From Lentisphaerae bacterium GWF2_49_21 (lineage in GTDB: Bacteria > Verrucomicrobiota > Lentisphaeria > Victivallales > GWF2-50-93), in the NCBI GenBank assembly GCA_001804805.1, contig MHBH01000017.1:62001-126000 (forward strand): DNA of 64,000 nt, read 5' to 3'. Below the pieces are notes generated by a model. It made no database searches and had not been told where the DNA came from. It was given only the letters and a program-made list of their open reading frames with translations. This document shows positions 44,899 to 53,558 of this stretch, piece by piece (positions within the stretch are counted from its first letter, which is position 1; every line of letters begins with the position of its first letter). The position numbers and the translations under genes were made by a program.

Positions 44899-45717
44899 TT
44901 AATTTTCATCGATCCAGAAATCCCACGGGGAATGAGGTGGTGATCCGCCACCGGATCCAAGATGAAATGAGCTGTATGGACCGGTGAGGATATTCTGATA
45001 TCCGTGAGCCGTGTAATTATAGGAGACCAATGCAAAGACGTGACCGTCTGCGAATGCAGTCGGTCTTGGCCCATATGCGTTTTTCTTGTGCCAGCTGGCC
45101 CCGCCGAGGGTGTTGTTGGTGACGTTGCCATCAGTCTTTGCCAAAGCCCATCCGCCCATTCGCCTGGAGCAGAACTGCAGCGGGGATCCGGAGGGATTAT
45201 GCTTGAAGGTTGAAAGTTTAATTGCATTATCGTTAGGGGTCAGCTGATCCGTGTTCATCGACGAGCCGACATAATGATAATACAATCCTTCATAGCAGTT
45301 GGAGGCGTAGGCCCCATAATTATCATCGTGGTTGTATTTGCCGCCCTGGTAGTTTGGATTGAAGGATACAGGGGAAGCTGCGCAGATCCAGACAGGATGT
45401 CCAGTGGCGAGATGTGCGGCCGTAGGGAGCTTCGAATTCACATACGGTGCCAGGGCGACTTCCAGTCCCCTGTGCATATAGCCCCATGTAGACCAGCTGG
45501 AATTGGATGCGACCCGGTCGCATGGCATATACATGTTGAAGTCATCGGCATAGGAATGATAGGAAAGGCCGACCTGCTTTAGATTGTTGGTGCAGGATAT
45601 CATGTGAGCGTGGGCTTTTGCCTGTTGGAGTGCCGGCAGTAGCATGGCTGCGAGGATTGCGATGATCGCAATCACCACGAGAAGCTCGATCAGGGTGAAT
45701 TTATTTTGAGCTCTCAT
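44899..45717 (-). CDS. Pseudopilin-like protein with simple leader
   Basis: 272 residues. Here the leader is short and standard (MRAQNK then [19 protein letters not shown]), unlike its downstream neighbours. The body has PVWICAASP, a [10 protein letters not shown] segment (His spaced 13 residues before DG) and the C-terminus WDFWIDEN. It is the first gene of the minus-strand pseudopilin series, and its upstream region (45718-45807) separates it from the next minus-strand gene. It shows the ancestral form without repeat insertion. Confidence 0.88.
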   Translation of the reverse strand: MRAQNKFTLIELLVVIAIIAILAAMLLPALQQAKAHAHMISCTNNLKQVGLSYHSYADDFNMYMPCDRVASNSSWSTWGYMHRGLEVALAPYVNSKLPTAAHLATGHPVWICAASPVSFNPNYQGGKYNHDDNYGAYASNCYEGLYYHYVGSSMNTDQLTPNDNAIKLSTFKHNPSGSPLQFCSRRMGGWALAKTDGNVTNNTLGGASWHKKNAYGPRPTAFADGHVFALVSYNYTAHGYQNILTGPYSSFHLGSGGGSPPHSPWDFWIDEN

Positions 45718-45807
45718 TTTTACCGCCTCCGGCTAACCCAATCCCTTTATGGTAATTATACGAAATTTTCAAACTCAAGTCAACCTCAAACTTAAAAGGC
45801 CTTTGCT

Positions 45808-46386
45808 TTACTCGGCTTTGAGTTCAAGCCTGGTTACATAAATCGTGTCCTCGACAGCCTGGGGCAGGTTCCAGTCATGGAAAGTCAGTGTCTTGATTGT
45901 CAATGGTTGTGGCCAGTCTGGAGGGATCGCCGCCTCGACTTTCCTCCAGTCGGTGTAGTTCATCTGTCCCAGTCCAATTTTATACGGCTTGCCGTTGGCG
46001 TCCTTTTCCTGTCCGTTCGCTAGGAAATGCAGTTCGACGTAGCGGTTGCTTCCTGACCCCTTCACCCAGAGACCGGCTTTTGCCGGCTTGAAGGAAAGAG
46101 CTTCGGGCTTTGCCTGGACGATGCTGAAGAACCTCATTCCTTCGCCGCCGGGCCAGGAGATCTTGACGCCAAGGGAATTTTCCTTGTCACCCTTTCCTTT
46201 GAGCTCCTGCGGGAATTCAGGTGCGCTCTCTATTTTTCCCTGGGCCTTGTTCCACTGGTAAGCGGTCCACTCGCCCGGGCCGTTGAAGTCGGATATCCTC
46301 TTTACTGTTTCAGCGGCAAGCAGCATTATGGAAAACGAAGCAAGCGCCATTATCGTGATAATGAGTTTTGCCGGAATAGTTTTCAT
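45808..46386 (-). CDS. Secreted single-domain carbohydrate-binding-like protein
   Basis: 192 residues; start at 46386 chosen because GGAAAGGG lies 6 bases upstream and the predicted promoter excludes earlier starts. Signal peptide ends near LLAAE. The body is one beta-sandwich (GLWVKGSGSNRYVELHF ... WPQPLTIKTLTFHDWN) that matches the N-terminal domain of the 1104-residue protein at 17194-20508 (WPQPVALTGFTTHNWG). The likely role is binding a polysaccharide outside the cell. Its promoter and that of the 1104-residue protein's regulator carry the same operator. Confidence 0.72.
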   Translation of the reverse strand: MKTIPAKLIITIMALASFSIMLLAAETVKRISDFNGPGEWTAYQWNKAQGKIESAPEFPQELKGKGDKENSLGVKISWPGGEGMRFFSIVQAKPEALSFKPAKAGLWVKGSGSNRYVELHFLANGQEKDANGKPYKIGLGQMNYTDWRKVEAAIPPDWPQPLTIKTLTFHDWNLPQAVEDTIYVTRLELKAE

Positions 46387-46416
46387 GCGCATCCCTTTCC
46401 ATGTTCTTTTCTTTGA

Positions 46417-46460
46417 ATTATACATTAAATTTCAGGCAATGTCAAGCGTGAGCGGTAACG
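46417..46460 (-). promoter_or_regulatory. Consensus promoter with upstream operator
   Basis: Minus strand: TTGACA (46445-46440), 17-base spacer, TATAAT (46422-46417), a perfect sigma-70-type promoter for the gene at 45808-46386. The operator CGTGAGCGGTAACG reads on the plus strand at 46447-46460, immediately upstream of the -35 box. Confidence 0.85.
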
Positions 46461-46538
46461 TTTTTCGCAAAAAAATATTTTTGAGCTTGAAAGCAGGCCT
46501 TTTTGCACTAAATAATAAGCAGCCATAACCAGACATGT

Positions 46539-46554
46539 AACGCGAACGGTAACG
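46539..46554 (+). promoter_or_regulatory. Second operator-like site abutting the GH42 start
   Basis: CGCGAACGGTAACG (46541-46554) matches the 46447-46460 operator at 12 of 14 positions and is preceded by a direct GTAACG word. It ends at the base before the GH42 ATG. A possible promoter TTGAAA ... AATAAT lies about 25-60 bases upstream. No ribosome site is visible, so the leader may be very short. Confidence 0.6.
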
Positions 46555-48507
46555 ATGAAAGAAATAGAAAGCCTGAGATTGATCGCCGCTTATTATCCGG
46601 AGCTCTGGCCTCCGGATAATGTCAAGGACGACATCCGGCTGATGCTCGATGCAGGAATAAACACCGTCAGGATGGGTGAGTTTGCGTGGGTGGACATGGA
46701 ACCTGTGCCGAGCACGTTCAAGCTCGAACTGTTTTCCGAGCTCATCTCCAGGCTCCATGAAAATGGAATTGATACTGTCTTCTGTACGCCAACGGCGACA
46801 CCGCCCGTCTGGCTCTCCCACAAGCATCCTGAACGCCTTTTCATGGGAACCGACAGAATCAGGATGATGCATGGTTCAAGACAGCACTTCTGCAACAACA
46901 ATCCATATTTCAGGAAAAGATCAAGGATGATCGTCGAAGCCATTGCGAAAAAGATTTCAAGGCTGCCCGGTCTTATCGCGTGGCAGACCGACAATGAAAT
47001 GAAGTCACATGTCTCCGAATGCTGCTGCGAGGAGTGTGCAAGGCAATGGCGCCAATGGCTCAAGAAGCGCTACGGCTCCATTGCAAAGTTGAACAGTCTT
47101 TGGGGGACATCCCTCTGGAGCCAGAAATATTCGAGTTTCCAGCAGGTGCCTGTCCCGTTGAAAACGCCATTCGCCCACACCCCTTCCCTTATGACGAACT
47201 ACAGGATCTTCTCGCGCGAGAAGATAACCGAGTTCCAAGACGAACAGGTCAGGATCATAAGGAAATATTCCGATGCTCCGATCACGCACAACAGCAATAT
47301 CCGCCATTATCTAAACCATATGGAACACTACAGGAATCTTGATTTCGCGTCCTTCGACGCATATTACGACTGCGACAATCACACGAAGATGCTCATGGAT
47401 TATGACATCTGGAGAAACCTGAAACCCGGGAGGAAGTTCTGGGTGATGGAGACAAGCCCTTCGCACAGCGGGTGCATCTTCGGCTATCCCAAGCTCCACA
47501 GAAAATCTTATCTTAACGCCGAAATGGCTGCGGCATTTGCGCTGGGAGCAGGAGGATTCGGGTACTGGCTCTGGAGGCAGCAGCGCACAGGCGCTGAAAT
47601 GCCTCACGGCGCAATAATCTCCTCCTGGGGTGAGCCGACAATCGGTTTTGACGATGTGAAGAGCGCGAGTAATTCGCTTGGGAATATCTCGCCGTTGCTC
47701 CTCTCCTCGGAGAGCATCAAGGCTGAAATAGTGATGACATACTCCGATGTCGCCAGGGCTTTTTTCCTTACAGAACCTCTTGAAGGGATCGACTATATCG
47801 ACAAGATGCACGAATTCTACAGGATCATCCTGTCAACTGGATATCACCGCGATCTTGTTCCTGAAAGCGCAGGGCTGGGCGGATGCAGGATCCTGATGAC
47901 ACCGTATCTCCCATGCATTTCAGATGAGTATATGAAGAGTGCGCTGGCATTTGTGGAAAAAGGAGGAGTTTGGATCGTAGGTCCGTTGAGCGGATGCAGG
48001 ACGGACGAACATACTCTCTACACAAAATCGGCGCTGCGTCCCGGACTTGAAGAAGCGGCTGGTGTCAGAACTTCCTATACTTTCTCCCCGACAAACAGTG
48101 GTATTTCCGGAACCGCATTCGGAGTGACTGCCCCGCTTTCGATATGGAGTTCATTCTTTATGCCGGAAGGCGCAAAGGTGTTGGGCAGGGCAGGTGACAG
48201 CCGTCTTGCGGAACTCGCATTCCTCACGGAAAACAAATATGGCATGGGAATAATCGTAATGCTGGGATCCATGCCTTCAGGCGACAAGGGGAAGCTCATG
48301 CTCCGGAAAATCGTTGAGCATTACTCAGTTGAACTGGGGATCTCGCAGCGGCTTGATGTTCCAGAAGGCAATCTGGCGGTACCGAGAAAAAGCAAGGATG
48401 GGATCTTCTGGTTTGTCATCAACATGGACGGAAAGGGATGCATCTTCAAAGACAGGAAATCTGGTGATGTCAGGATTGAACCATACGGATTTAGGATTAC
48501 TAGATAA
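46555..48507 (+). CDS. GH42 beta-galactosidase
   Basis: 650 residues, no signal peptide. The catalytic barrel carries AWQTDNEM with acid/base Glu148 and FWVMETSPSHSG with nucleophile Glu299. The family Zn-type cysteine cluster SECCCEECARQW is present, followed by the trimerisation domain (~390-580) and a short beta domain. GH42 enzymes remove beta-galactose (or arabinose) from oligosaccharides in the cytoplasm. It is divergent from the binding-domain gene, with operator sites between them, and followed 16 bases later by the isomerase-like gene. Confidence 0.93.
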   Translation: MKEIESLRLIAAYYPELWPPDNVKDDIRLMLDAGINTVRMGEFAWVDMEPVPSTFKLELFSELISRLHENGIDTVFCTPTATPPVWLSHKHPERLFMGTDRIRMMHGSRQHFCNNNPYFRKRSRMIVEAIAKKISRLPGLIAWQTDNEMKSHVSECCCEECARQWRQWLKKRYGSIAKLNSLWGTSLWSQKYSSFQQVPVPLKTPFAHTPSLMTNYRIFSREKITEFQDEQVRIIRKYSDAPITHNSNIRHYLNHMEHYRNLDFASFDAYYDCDNHTKMLMDYDIWRNLKPGRKFWVMETSPSHSGCIFGYPKLHRKSYLNAEMAAAFALGAGGFGYWLWRQQRTGAEMPHGAIISSWGEPTIGFDDVKSASNSLGNISPLLLSSESIKAEIVMTYSDVARAFFLTEPLEGIDYIDKMHEFYRIILSTGYHRDLVPESAGLGGCRILMTPYLPCISDEYMKSALAFVEKGGVWIVGPLSGCRTDEHTLYTKSALRPGLEEAAGVRTSYTFSPTNSGISGTAFGVTAPLSIWSSFFMPEGAKVLGRAGDSRLAELAFLTENKYGMGIIVMLGSMPSGDKGKLMLRKIVEHYSVELGISQRLDVPEGNLAVPRKSKDGIFWFVINMDGKGCIFKDRKSGDVRIEPYGFRITR

Positions 48508-48523
48508 TACAAGGAGTTTTTAC

Positions 48524-49330
48524 ATGCTGCTTTCAATGTGTTCGGATTATGCAAGAGACAAGGGGAACGCGGAACAGGACTTGAAGAAGATTGCCGATGC
48601 AGGGTTCGACGGTATCCAGTGGATACACCAGTGGAACACGGATTTCATCTATACGAAGCCTGAAATAAGGCAGATAAAGAAATGGCTCAGGGATTTCAAT
48701 CTCAAGATGTTCGACCTCCATGCCACCGACGGTGTCGAGAAAAAATGGTATTCTGTTACGGAATACGAACGCGAGGCAGGCGTCGAGATCGTCAAGAACA
48801 GGATCGAGATGACAGGCGAGCTCGGAGGAAATGTTATAGTGATGCACATCCCCAGGCTCAGCTCCGAGAATGCTGAAAAGTGGGAACAGCTGGAAAAGTC
48901 CATTGATGAACTTGAAGGGTTTGCATCGAAGCATGGCGTAAGGATTGCTGTTGAAAACATCTTCTTCGATGAATTCAACGGAATCGCCAGGCTTATGAAG
49001 AAATACAGTCCGGACTACCTCGGGATCTGCTATGACTCCGGACATGGCAACATGGTCGTGCAGGGACTTGAACATCTTTCCAGGTTCCCGGACCGGCTGA
49101 TTTCACTCCATCTTCATGACAACAACGGATTCGACGACCAGCACAAGCCCCTTTTTTCCGGGACGATCGACTGGAAAAAGCTTGCCGCGGTTCTTTCAAA
49201 GTCCACATACAAAGGGCCGCTGACACAGGAGACCGGCATCAGGAATTCAGGAATCCCAGATGAGGATATTTTCCTCAAACAAGCTTATGCAAATGCGGAA
49301 AAACTGGCCGCAATGATCAAGGGCAAATGA
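48524..49330 (+). CDS. Sugar phosphate isomerase/epimerase family protein
   Basis: 268 residues from ATG 48524, preceded by AAGGAG; a longer frame overlapping the GH42 gene is rejected. The AP-endonuclease-2/xylose isomerase-like TIM barrel is visible: GFDGIQWIHQW, GGNVIVMHIP, VRIAVENIF, LGICYDSGHG, LISLHLHDNNG and PLTQETG supply the His, Glu and Asp metal ligands. Members isomerise or epimerise keto sugars, but several act as dehydratases, so the substrate is open. It is coupled with the GH42 gene and probably handles its product. Confidence 0.87.
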   Translation: MLLSMCSDYARDKGNAEQDLKKIADAGFDGIQWIHQWNTDFIYTKPEIRQIKKWLRDFNLKMFDLHATDGVEKKWYSVTEYEREAGVEIVKNRIEMTGELGGNVIVMHIPRLSSENAEKWEQLEKSIDELEGFASKHGVRIAVENIFFDEFNGIARLMKKYSPDYLGICYDSGHGNMVVQGLEHLSRFPDRLISLHLHDNNGFDDQHKPLFSGTIDWKKLAAVLSKSTYKGPLTQETGIRNSGIPDEDIFLKQAYANAEKLAAMIKGK

Positions 49331-49391
49331 TCTATTCTGTAATGCTATCCGTCGTTTTCTAGTTCTTTTTGCACGTGTTTTTTGGCATATT

Positions 49392-49417
49392 AAATCCGAA
49401 GCACGAAATTCGGATTT
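49392..49417. repeat. 9-bp-arm inverted repeat
   Basis: AAATCCGAA-GCACGAAA-TTCGGATTT in the 177-base gap between the isomerase-like gene and the second GH94 gene. It may end the upstream transcript or be another fragment of dispersed palindromic DNA. Confidence 0.7.
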
Positions 49418-49507
49418 CGAATTTGGTTGTCGCGTGACCGCGTCGGGAGCGGAACACGACCTCTCGCGGCGGCGCAAGCTGTTTAGTGGTTAAAAGGAGG
49501 ATTTCTT

Positions 49508-51874
49508 ATGATCAGGGAAAACAAGTTCGGGCATTTTGAAAAGGGCGGAACGGAGTTCGTGATCACCAGGCCGCAGGAGACCCCGCGCCCATGGATCAAC
49601 AAGCTTTTCAACAACAACTATTATCTGAGCATCGACCAGTTCAACAGGTCTATGAGCCAGTACCAGGACGGAATCGGAAACTGGTCGCTTGTCTGCATCT
49701 CCGGCGGGGAATTCTTCTTCCTTGGAAACAAGGGCGTATATGTGCGGGATTCGCAGAGCGGTGAATACTGGGACATGGGCTGGTTCTACACGCAGCGCAA
49801 ATTTGATTTCCACCAGACCAGGGTCGGACTCGGTTACAACCAGATCGAAAGCAGATATGAGAACATTGAAATGAGCTGGCGGATATTTGTTCCTGTCCAG
49901 GACTCGGTTGAACTGTGGACGCTGAAAATAAAAAACCTCGGTGTCAGAAGGAGGATTTCCCTTTTCCCGTTCGTGCAGTTCGATCTTACCGGATACACTC
50001 TGCCGGAAGGATCTGGGGCCGGCAGATACGACAGTTATACTCGTGCGGAGATCCTGAAGGACGTCAACGCCGTTCTTGCAGTAAACCAGGTGCCGAACGT
50101 GCCGATCGACAAATACAGCGCTGTCATGGCGGCGGATTCAAAGCCTTCAGCTTATGAGACAGTTGAAAATAATTTCCTTGGGGTCGGAAACAGTTTCTCA
50201 TTTCCTCTTGCCATGCAGAAGGGAAGGCTCAGCAACACGGAGGCCCAGGGCAATCGTCTCCTCGGCGCCCTTCAGTTCGATGTCGAACTGAAAAAAGGCG
50301 AGGAGAAGGAGATCAACATCGTGGTAGGCGCTGTCAATGCAACCCAAAATGAGCACCGGAAATTCATCAGCAGGTACATGAAGAAAGGAGCCGTGTCAAA
50401 GGAATTTGCGAAACTCGCAGACGGCATGAAACGCAGGTGCGATTCGATTCAGATTAAGACACCGGACGAGGACATGGACCGGCTGATCAACTGCTGGGTG
50501 AAGCAGCAGGTCTCATGGTGCGCGCATTTTTCGAGGGGATGGGGCAAGGGATACCGTGACACGCTGCAGGACGGGCAGGCCTACAGGCTTGTAGAGAACG
50601 ATCCGGGGCTTGGAGATAAATATCTCTTCAAGTATAAGGAAATACTGATGAGCGCGCTGACCCACCAGTATGCCGACGGACGAGGTACCCGCAAGTGGGC
50701 GCCTATCAACCGCGAGAACTACAATGATGCACCGGCCTGGCTGATCTACGCCGTCATTGATTATCTGAAGGAAAGCGGCGATTATGAATTTCTGGAGAAG
50801 GAAGTTCCCTATCTCGACAAGGGGTACGCATCGGTCTTTGAACATGTCCTGCAGGCGGCAAGGCAGATGCTCGGTGACCGTGGGCGTCACGGGATGGTCA
50901 GGATGCGCTACGGCGACTGGAACGACGGGATAACAGGAGTAGGGGCTGGAGGCGAGGGCGAATCTGTAATGACCACGCAAATGTTGTATGGCAACCTGAT
51001 ACTGCTCCGGGAGATGTGTGAGAAGCTTGGCCTTAAAAGCTCGGATGGCTTCACGGGAAAGCTGAAAACTTATTCCGATCAGATCTATCGCGACATGAAC
51101 CGTCATGCATGGGATGGCGAATATTACTGCCGTGCGTTTGATGACAAGGGCCGGAAGGTCGGGGCGGCGAACTGCAAACTCGGAAAAATCTATGTCGAAC
51201 CCCAGTCCTTCGGTCTTTCACAGGGGCTTGCCTCCGCGTCTCAGGCCGCAAAAGTCCTGAAGTCCGTTGAAAAATATCTTGAAACGGACTACGGGCTTCC
51301 ACTCCTTTATCCCTCATACAGGAATTACGATCCGTCTGTCGGGCGCCTTACCGGGCATGTGGCCGGAGTCTGGGAGAATGGAGGGGTATATTGCCATGGA
51401 ACCGCCTTTTTCATCCTTGGACTGCTGAGATATGGATATGCGGACAAGGCATACGGTCTTTTCCGGAAGCTTCTCGCCAGCAATCCGAAGAATCCTTCCG
51501 AGAAATCCGGCTTGGAGCCTTATGTGCTGACTAACTGTTTTGTAGGCCCCGAGAACAAGGCGCAGGCGGGATTTGCACGCCTTTCGTGGGAGACTGGGAC
51601 GGCAAGCTGGATATTCAGGGATGTGCTCGAGGTTTTTTTTGGAATCACATCCGAATATGACGGGCTCGCTGTAAATCCCTGCCTGCCGTCGGCCTGGACC
51701 GAGGTTTGGCAGTCGCGGTGGTATCGTGGCCGCAGGTTTGAATTTGTCATCAGGAAGGGCAGGGGAACCTGTTCAGGGGTGAGACAGGTCAAACTGAATG
51801 GGATAGCACTTCATGGTAATTTCATCCCCCTCGCTGATTGCGGGAAGAGGAACATGGTGGAGGTGGCCATGTGA
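49508..51874 (+). CDS. GH94 phosphorylase, second paralogue
   Basis: 788 residues, excellent ribosome site (AAAGGAGG). The start MIRENKFGHF, the beta-sandwich domain and the (alpha/alpha)6 barrel with RYGDWNDGITGVG (acid Asp473) define GH94. It differs from the paralogue at 14831-17173 across most of its length (for instance RYGDWND versus KFGDWND), which suggests another beta-linked disaccharide. Cytoplasmic. The context with GH42 and an isomerase-like gene suggests processing of imported oligosaccharides. Confidence 0.9.
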   Translation: MIRENKFGHFEKGGTEFVITRPQETPRPWINKLFNNNYYLSIDQFNRSMSQYQDGIGNWSLVCISGGEFFFLGNKGVYVRDSQSGEYWDMGWFYTQRKFDFHQTRVGLGYNQIESRYENIEMSWRIFVPVQDSVELWTLKIKNLGVRRRISLFPFVQFDLTGYTLPEGSGAGRYDSYTRAEILKDVNAVLAVNQVPNVPIDKYSAVMAADSKPSAYETVENNFLGVGNSFSFPLAMQKGRLSNTEAQGNRLLGALQFDVELKKGEEKEINIVVGAVNATQNEHRKFISRYMKKGAVSKEFAKLADGMKRRCDSIQIKTPDEDMDRLINCWVKQQVSWCAHFSRGWGKGYRDTLQDGQAYRLVENDPGLGDKYLFKYKEILMSALTHQYADGRGTRKWAPINRENYNDAPAWLIYAVIDYLKESGDYEFLEKEVPYLDKGYASVFEHVLQAARQMLGDRGRHGMVRMRYGDWNDGITGVGAGGEGESVMTTQMLYGNLILLREMCEKLGLKSSDGFTGKLKTYSDQIYRDMNRHAWDGEYYCRAFDDKGRKVGAANCKLGKIYVEPQSFGLSQGLASASQAAKVLKSVEKYLETDYGLPLLYPSYRNYDPSVGRLTGHVAGVWENGGVYCHGTAFFILGLLRYGYADKAYGLFRKLLASNPKNPSEKSGLEPYVLTNCFVGPENKAQAGFARLSWETGTASWIFRDVLEVFFGITSEYDGLAVNPCLPSAWTEVWQSRWYRGRRFEFVIRKGRGTCSGVRQVKLNGIALHGNFIPLADCGKRNMVEVAM

Positions 51875-51929
51875 AAACGGGCCATTCCAATACTCTTTCA
51901 AGTAATTGGAAAAAATTGCGATGTTTTTC

Positions 51930-51959
51930 TTGACGGAGCTAAATTACAACGTATATTAT
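51930..51959 (+). promoter_or_regulatory. Probable promoter for the TIGR04073-type gene
   Basis: TTGACG (51930-51935) followed by TATATT after 16 bases or TATTAT after 18 bases. The transcript would start about 70 bases before the ATG at 52036. Confidence 0.6.
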
Positions 51960-52035
51960 AAGGTTTTTTATGTCTGTTGTCGGTTTGCCTATTACAATTA
52001 TAAACAAATAAACTCAAAATGATAAGAGGTAAGTA

Positions 52036-52440
52036 ATGAGACTTGCAAACAAAGCTCTTGTAGTCGGACTGGTGGTCGCGATCACTGCTGTCATTGCATT
52101 TGATGTCAATGCCGGCGATCCTTTCAGGAAACTTGGGCGAGGTGTTGTCAATGTCGCTTTTGGAGTGCTTGAAATACCCATGAAGGTTTATGATGTGAAC
52201 AAGGACGAAGGCGGACTTGCCGGAGTCACATATGGACTTTTCAAGGGCATTGGCTTCTTCGTCGCCCGCGAAGTGATAGGAGTAGTTGAAATAGCCACAT
52301 TCCCGATGCCGCTTCCTGGCGCAACAGAGAGCAAGCGTGACGCAGGCTGGGGCTACGGCCCTCTTATGGAGCCTGAATGGGTAGTCGGCCCCGACCACGA
52401 CATATACAATATCATTTATCAGGACTTCCCTCAAAACTGA
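52036..52440 (+). CDS. Exosortase-system-associated protein, TIGR04073 type
   Basis: 134 residues with a signal peptide ending near VNAGD. RKLGRGVVNVAFGVLEIPMKVYD, GLAGVTYGLFKGIGFFVAREVIGVVEIATFP and a PEWV end follow the TIGR04073 pattern. Family knowledge: these small exported proteins co-occur with exosortase systems, with no known activity. No PEP-CTERM tail is seen on any exported protein of this window. The gene has its own promoter and a strong terminator. Confidence 0.8.
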   Translation: MRLANKALVVGLVVAITAVIAFDVNAGDPFRKLGRGVVNVAFGVLEIPMKVYDVNKDEGGLAGVTYGLFKGIGFFVAREVIGVVEIATFPMPLPGATESKRDAGWGYGPLMEPEWVVGPDHDIYNIIYQDFPQN

Positions 52441-52465
52441 TACGGCTGTGTAATTTGAAAATACC

Positions 52466-52490
52466 GCCCCGCCGTAAGGCGGGGCTTTTT
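52466..52490 (+). terminator. Rho-independent terminator
   Basis: Perfect 8-bp stem GCCCCGCC-GTAA-GGCGGGGC followed by TTTTT, 25 bases after the stop of the TIGR04073-type gene. Confidence 0.93.
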
Positions 52491-52516
52491 ATATCTACTA
52501 ATTCCAGGAGCATCAA

Positions 52517-53479
52517 ATGTTCGAAAATAAAAACATAAAAGTCGTCGACTGTACAATCAGGGATGGCGGTCTTATCAACAAGTGGAAATTCTCAAATGAG
52601 ATGGTCCGCAAGGTCTTCCTTGCCCTCGACGCCGCAGGCGTCGACTACATGGAGATGGGATACAGGGCGTCTGAAAAGCTCTTCCCTCCCAAGGAATTCG
52701 GACCATGGCGCTTCACCAAGGATGAGGCGGTCAGGGAAATTGTCGGGGATGTGAAGACAGACATGAAGCTGGGCGTCATGGTGGACATAGACAGGGTTGA
52801 TCCCGATGACATCAAGCCTGCATCCGAGTCACCCCTCAGCTTTATAAGGGTCGCCACATACCTCAAGGACATAAACAAGGCCGTACTGCTTGCAAATCAG
52901 ATTAATGAGAAGGGATATGAGTCTTTCATCAACATCATGGCGATATCGACTGTCAATACTTTCGACCTTGAAGAGGGGCTGAAGCAGATTGAGAACGAGA
53001 CAATTGTCTCGGCTGTGACCGTTGTTGACAGCTATGGTTCCTTATACCCACGCGACATCGAACATCTTGTATCCGTCTATAAAAAGGAGCTGAAGAGGAA
53101 GAAGACCGGGTTCCATGCCCACAACAACATGCAGCTTGCGTTTGCAAACTCGATACAGGCGCTCCATGCAGGATCGTCCTTCTGCGATGTTACTGTCAAT
53201 GGCATAGGCCGTGGCGCGGGAAACTGTCCGCTTGAGCTACTTGTCGCCTGTCTCCGTGATCCCAAGTACAAGCTTGAGCCTGTCCTGCAGGTGCTGCAGG
53301 ATGTCTTTGTGGACCTGCAAAAGGAGATCGAATGGGGCTACATCATCCCGTATATGATCACTGGGGTGTTGAATGAACACCCCCGTGTTGCAATAGCTGC
53401 AAGGAATTCGGACATGAAGGATCGCTACGCTGACTTCTTCAAGCAGCTTACGACTCCTGAATGCTACGAAAATAAATGA
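52517..53479 (+). CDS. HMGL-like (DRE-TIM) aldolase
   Basis: 320 residues. The DRE-TIM metallolyase start VDCTIRDGG, the metal-binding HAHNN and the VNGIGRGAGN segment place it with the 4-hydroxy-2-oxovalerate aldolase / HMG-CoA lyase-like superfamily, which makes or breaks C-C bonds at 2-oxo acids with a divalent metal. Several diverged members sit in carbohydrate or capsule gene clusters with unknown substrates. It follows the terminator and precedes the transporter genes by 79 bases, and could be co-transcribed with them. Confidence 0.85.
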   Translation: MFENKNIKVVDCTIRDGGLINKWKFSNEMVRKVFLALDAAGVDYMEMGYRASEKLFPPKEFGPWRFTKDEAVREIVGDVKTDMKLGVMVDIDRVDPDDIKPASESPLSFIRVATYLKDINKAVLLANQINEKGYESFINIMAISTVNTFDLEEGLKQIENETIVSAVTVVDSYGSLYPRDIEHLVSVYKKELKRKKTGFHAHNNMQLAFANSIQALHAGSSFCDVTVNGIGRGAGNCPLELLVACLRDPKYKLEPVLQVLQDVFVDLQKEIEWGYIIPYMITGVLNEHPRVAIAARNSDMKDRYADFFKQLTTPECYENK

Positions 53480-53558
53480 TTTTCCGCGTCTGAATTGTTG
53501 AAAAAATTTCAGGAGGGACTATTTTGCTTTTTCGTTTTCAACATCCAAGGGGAGAGAA

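Noticed and set aside
48314-48523. N-terminal extension of the isomerase-like gene
   Set aside because: Overlaps the GH42 gene in another frame; the ATG at 48524 has AAGGAG and begins exactly at the family's first strand.
52036-52440. Evidence for a local exosortase/PEP-CTERM system
   Set aside because: Only the associated TIGR04073-type protein is present; none of the exported proteins here ends in a PEP-CTERM-like tail and no exosortase gene is seen.
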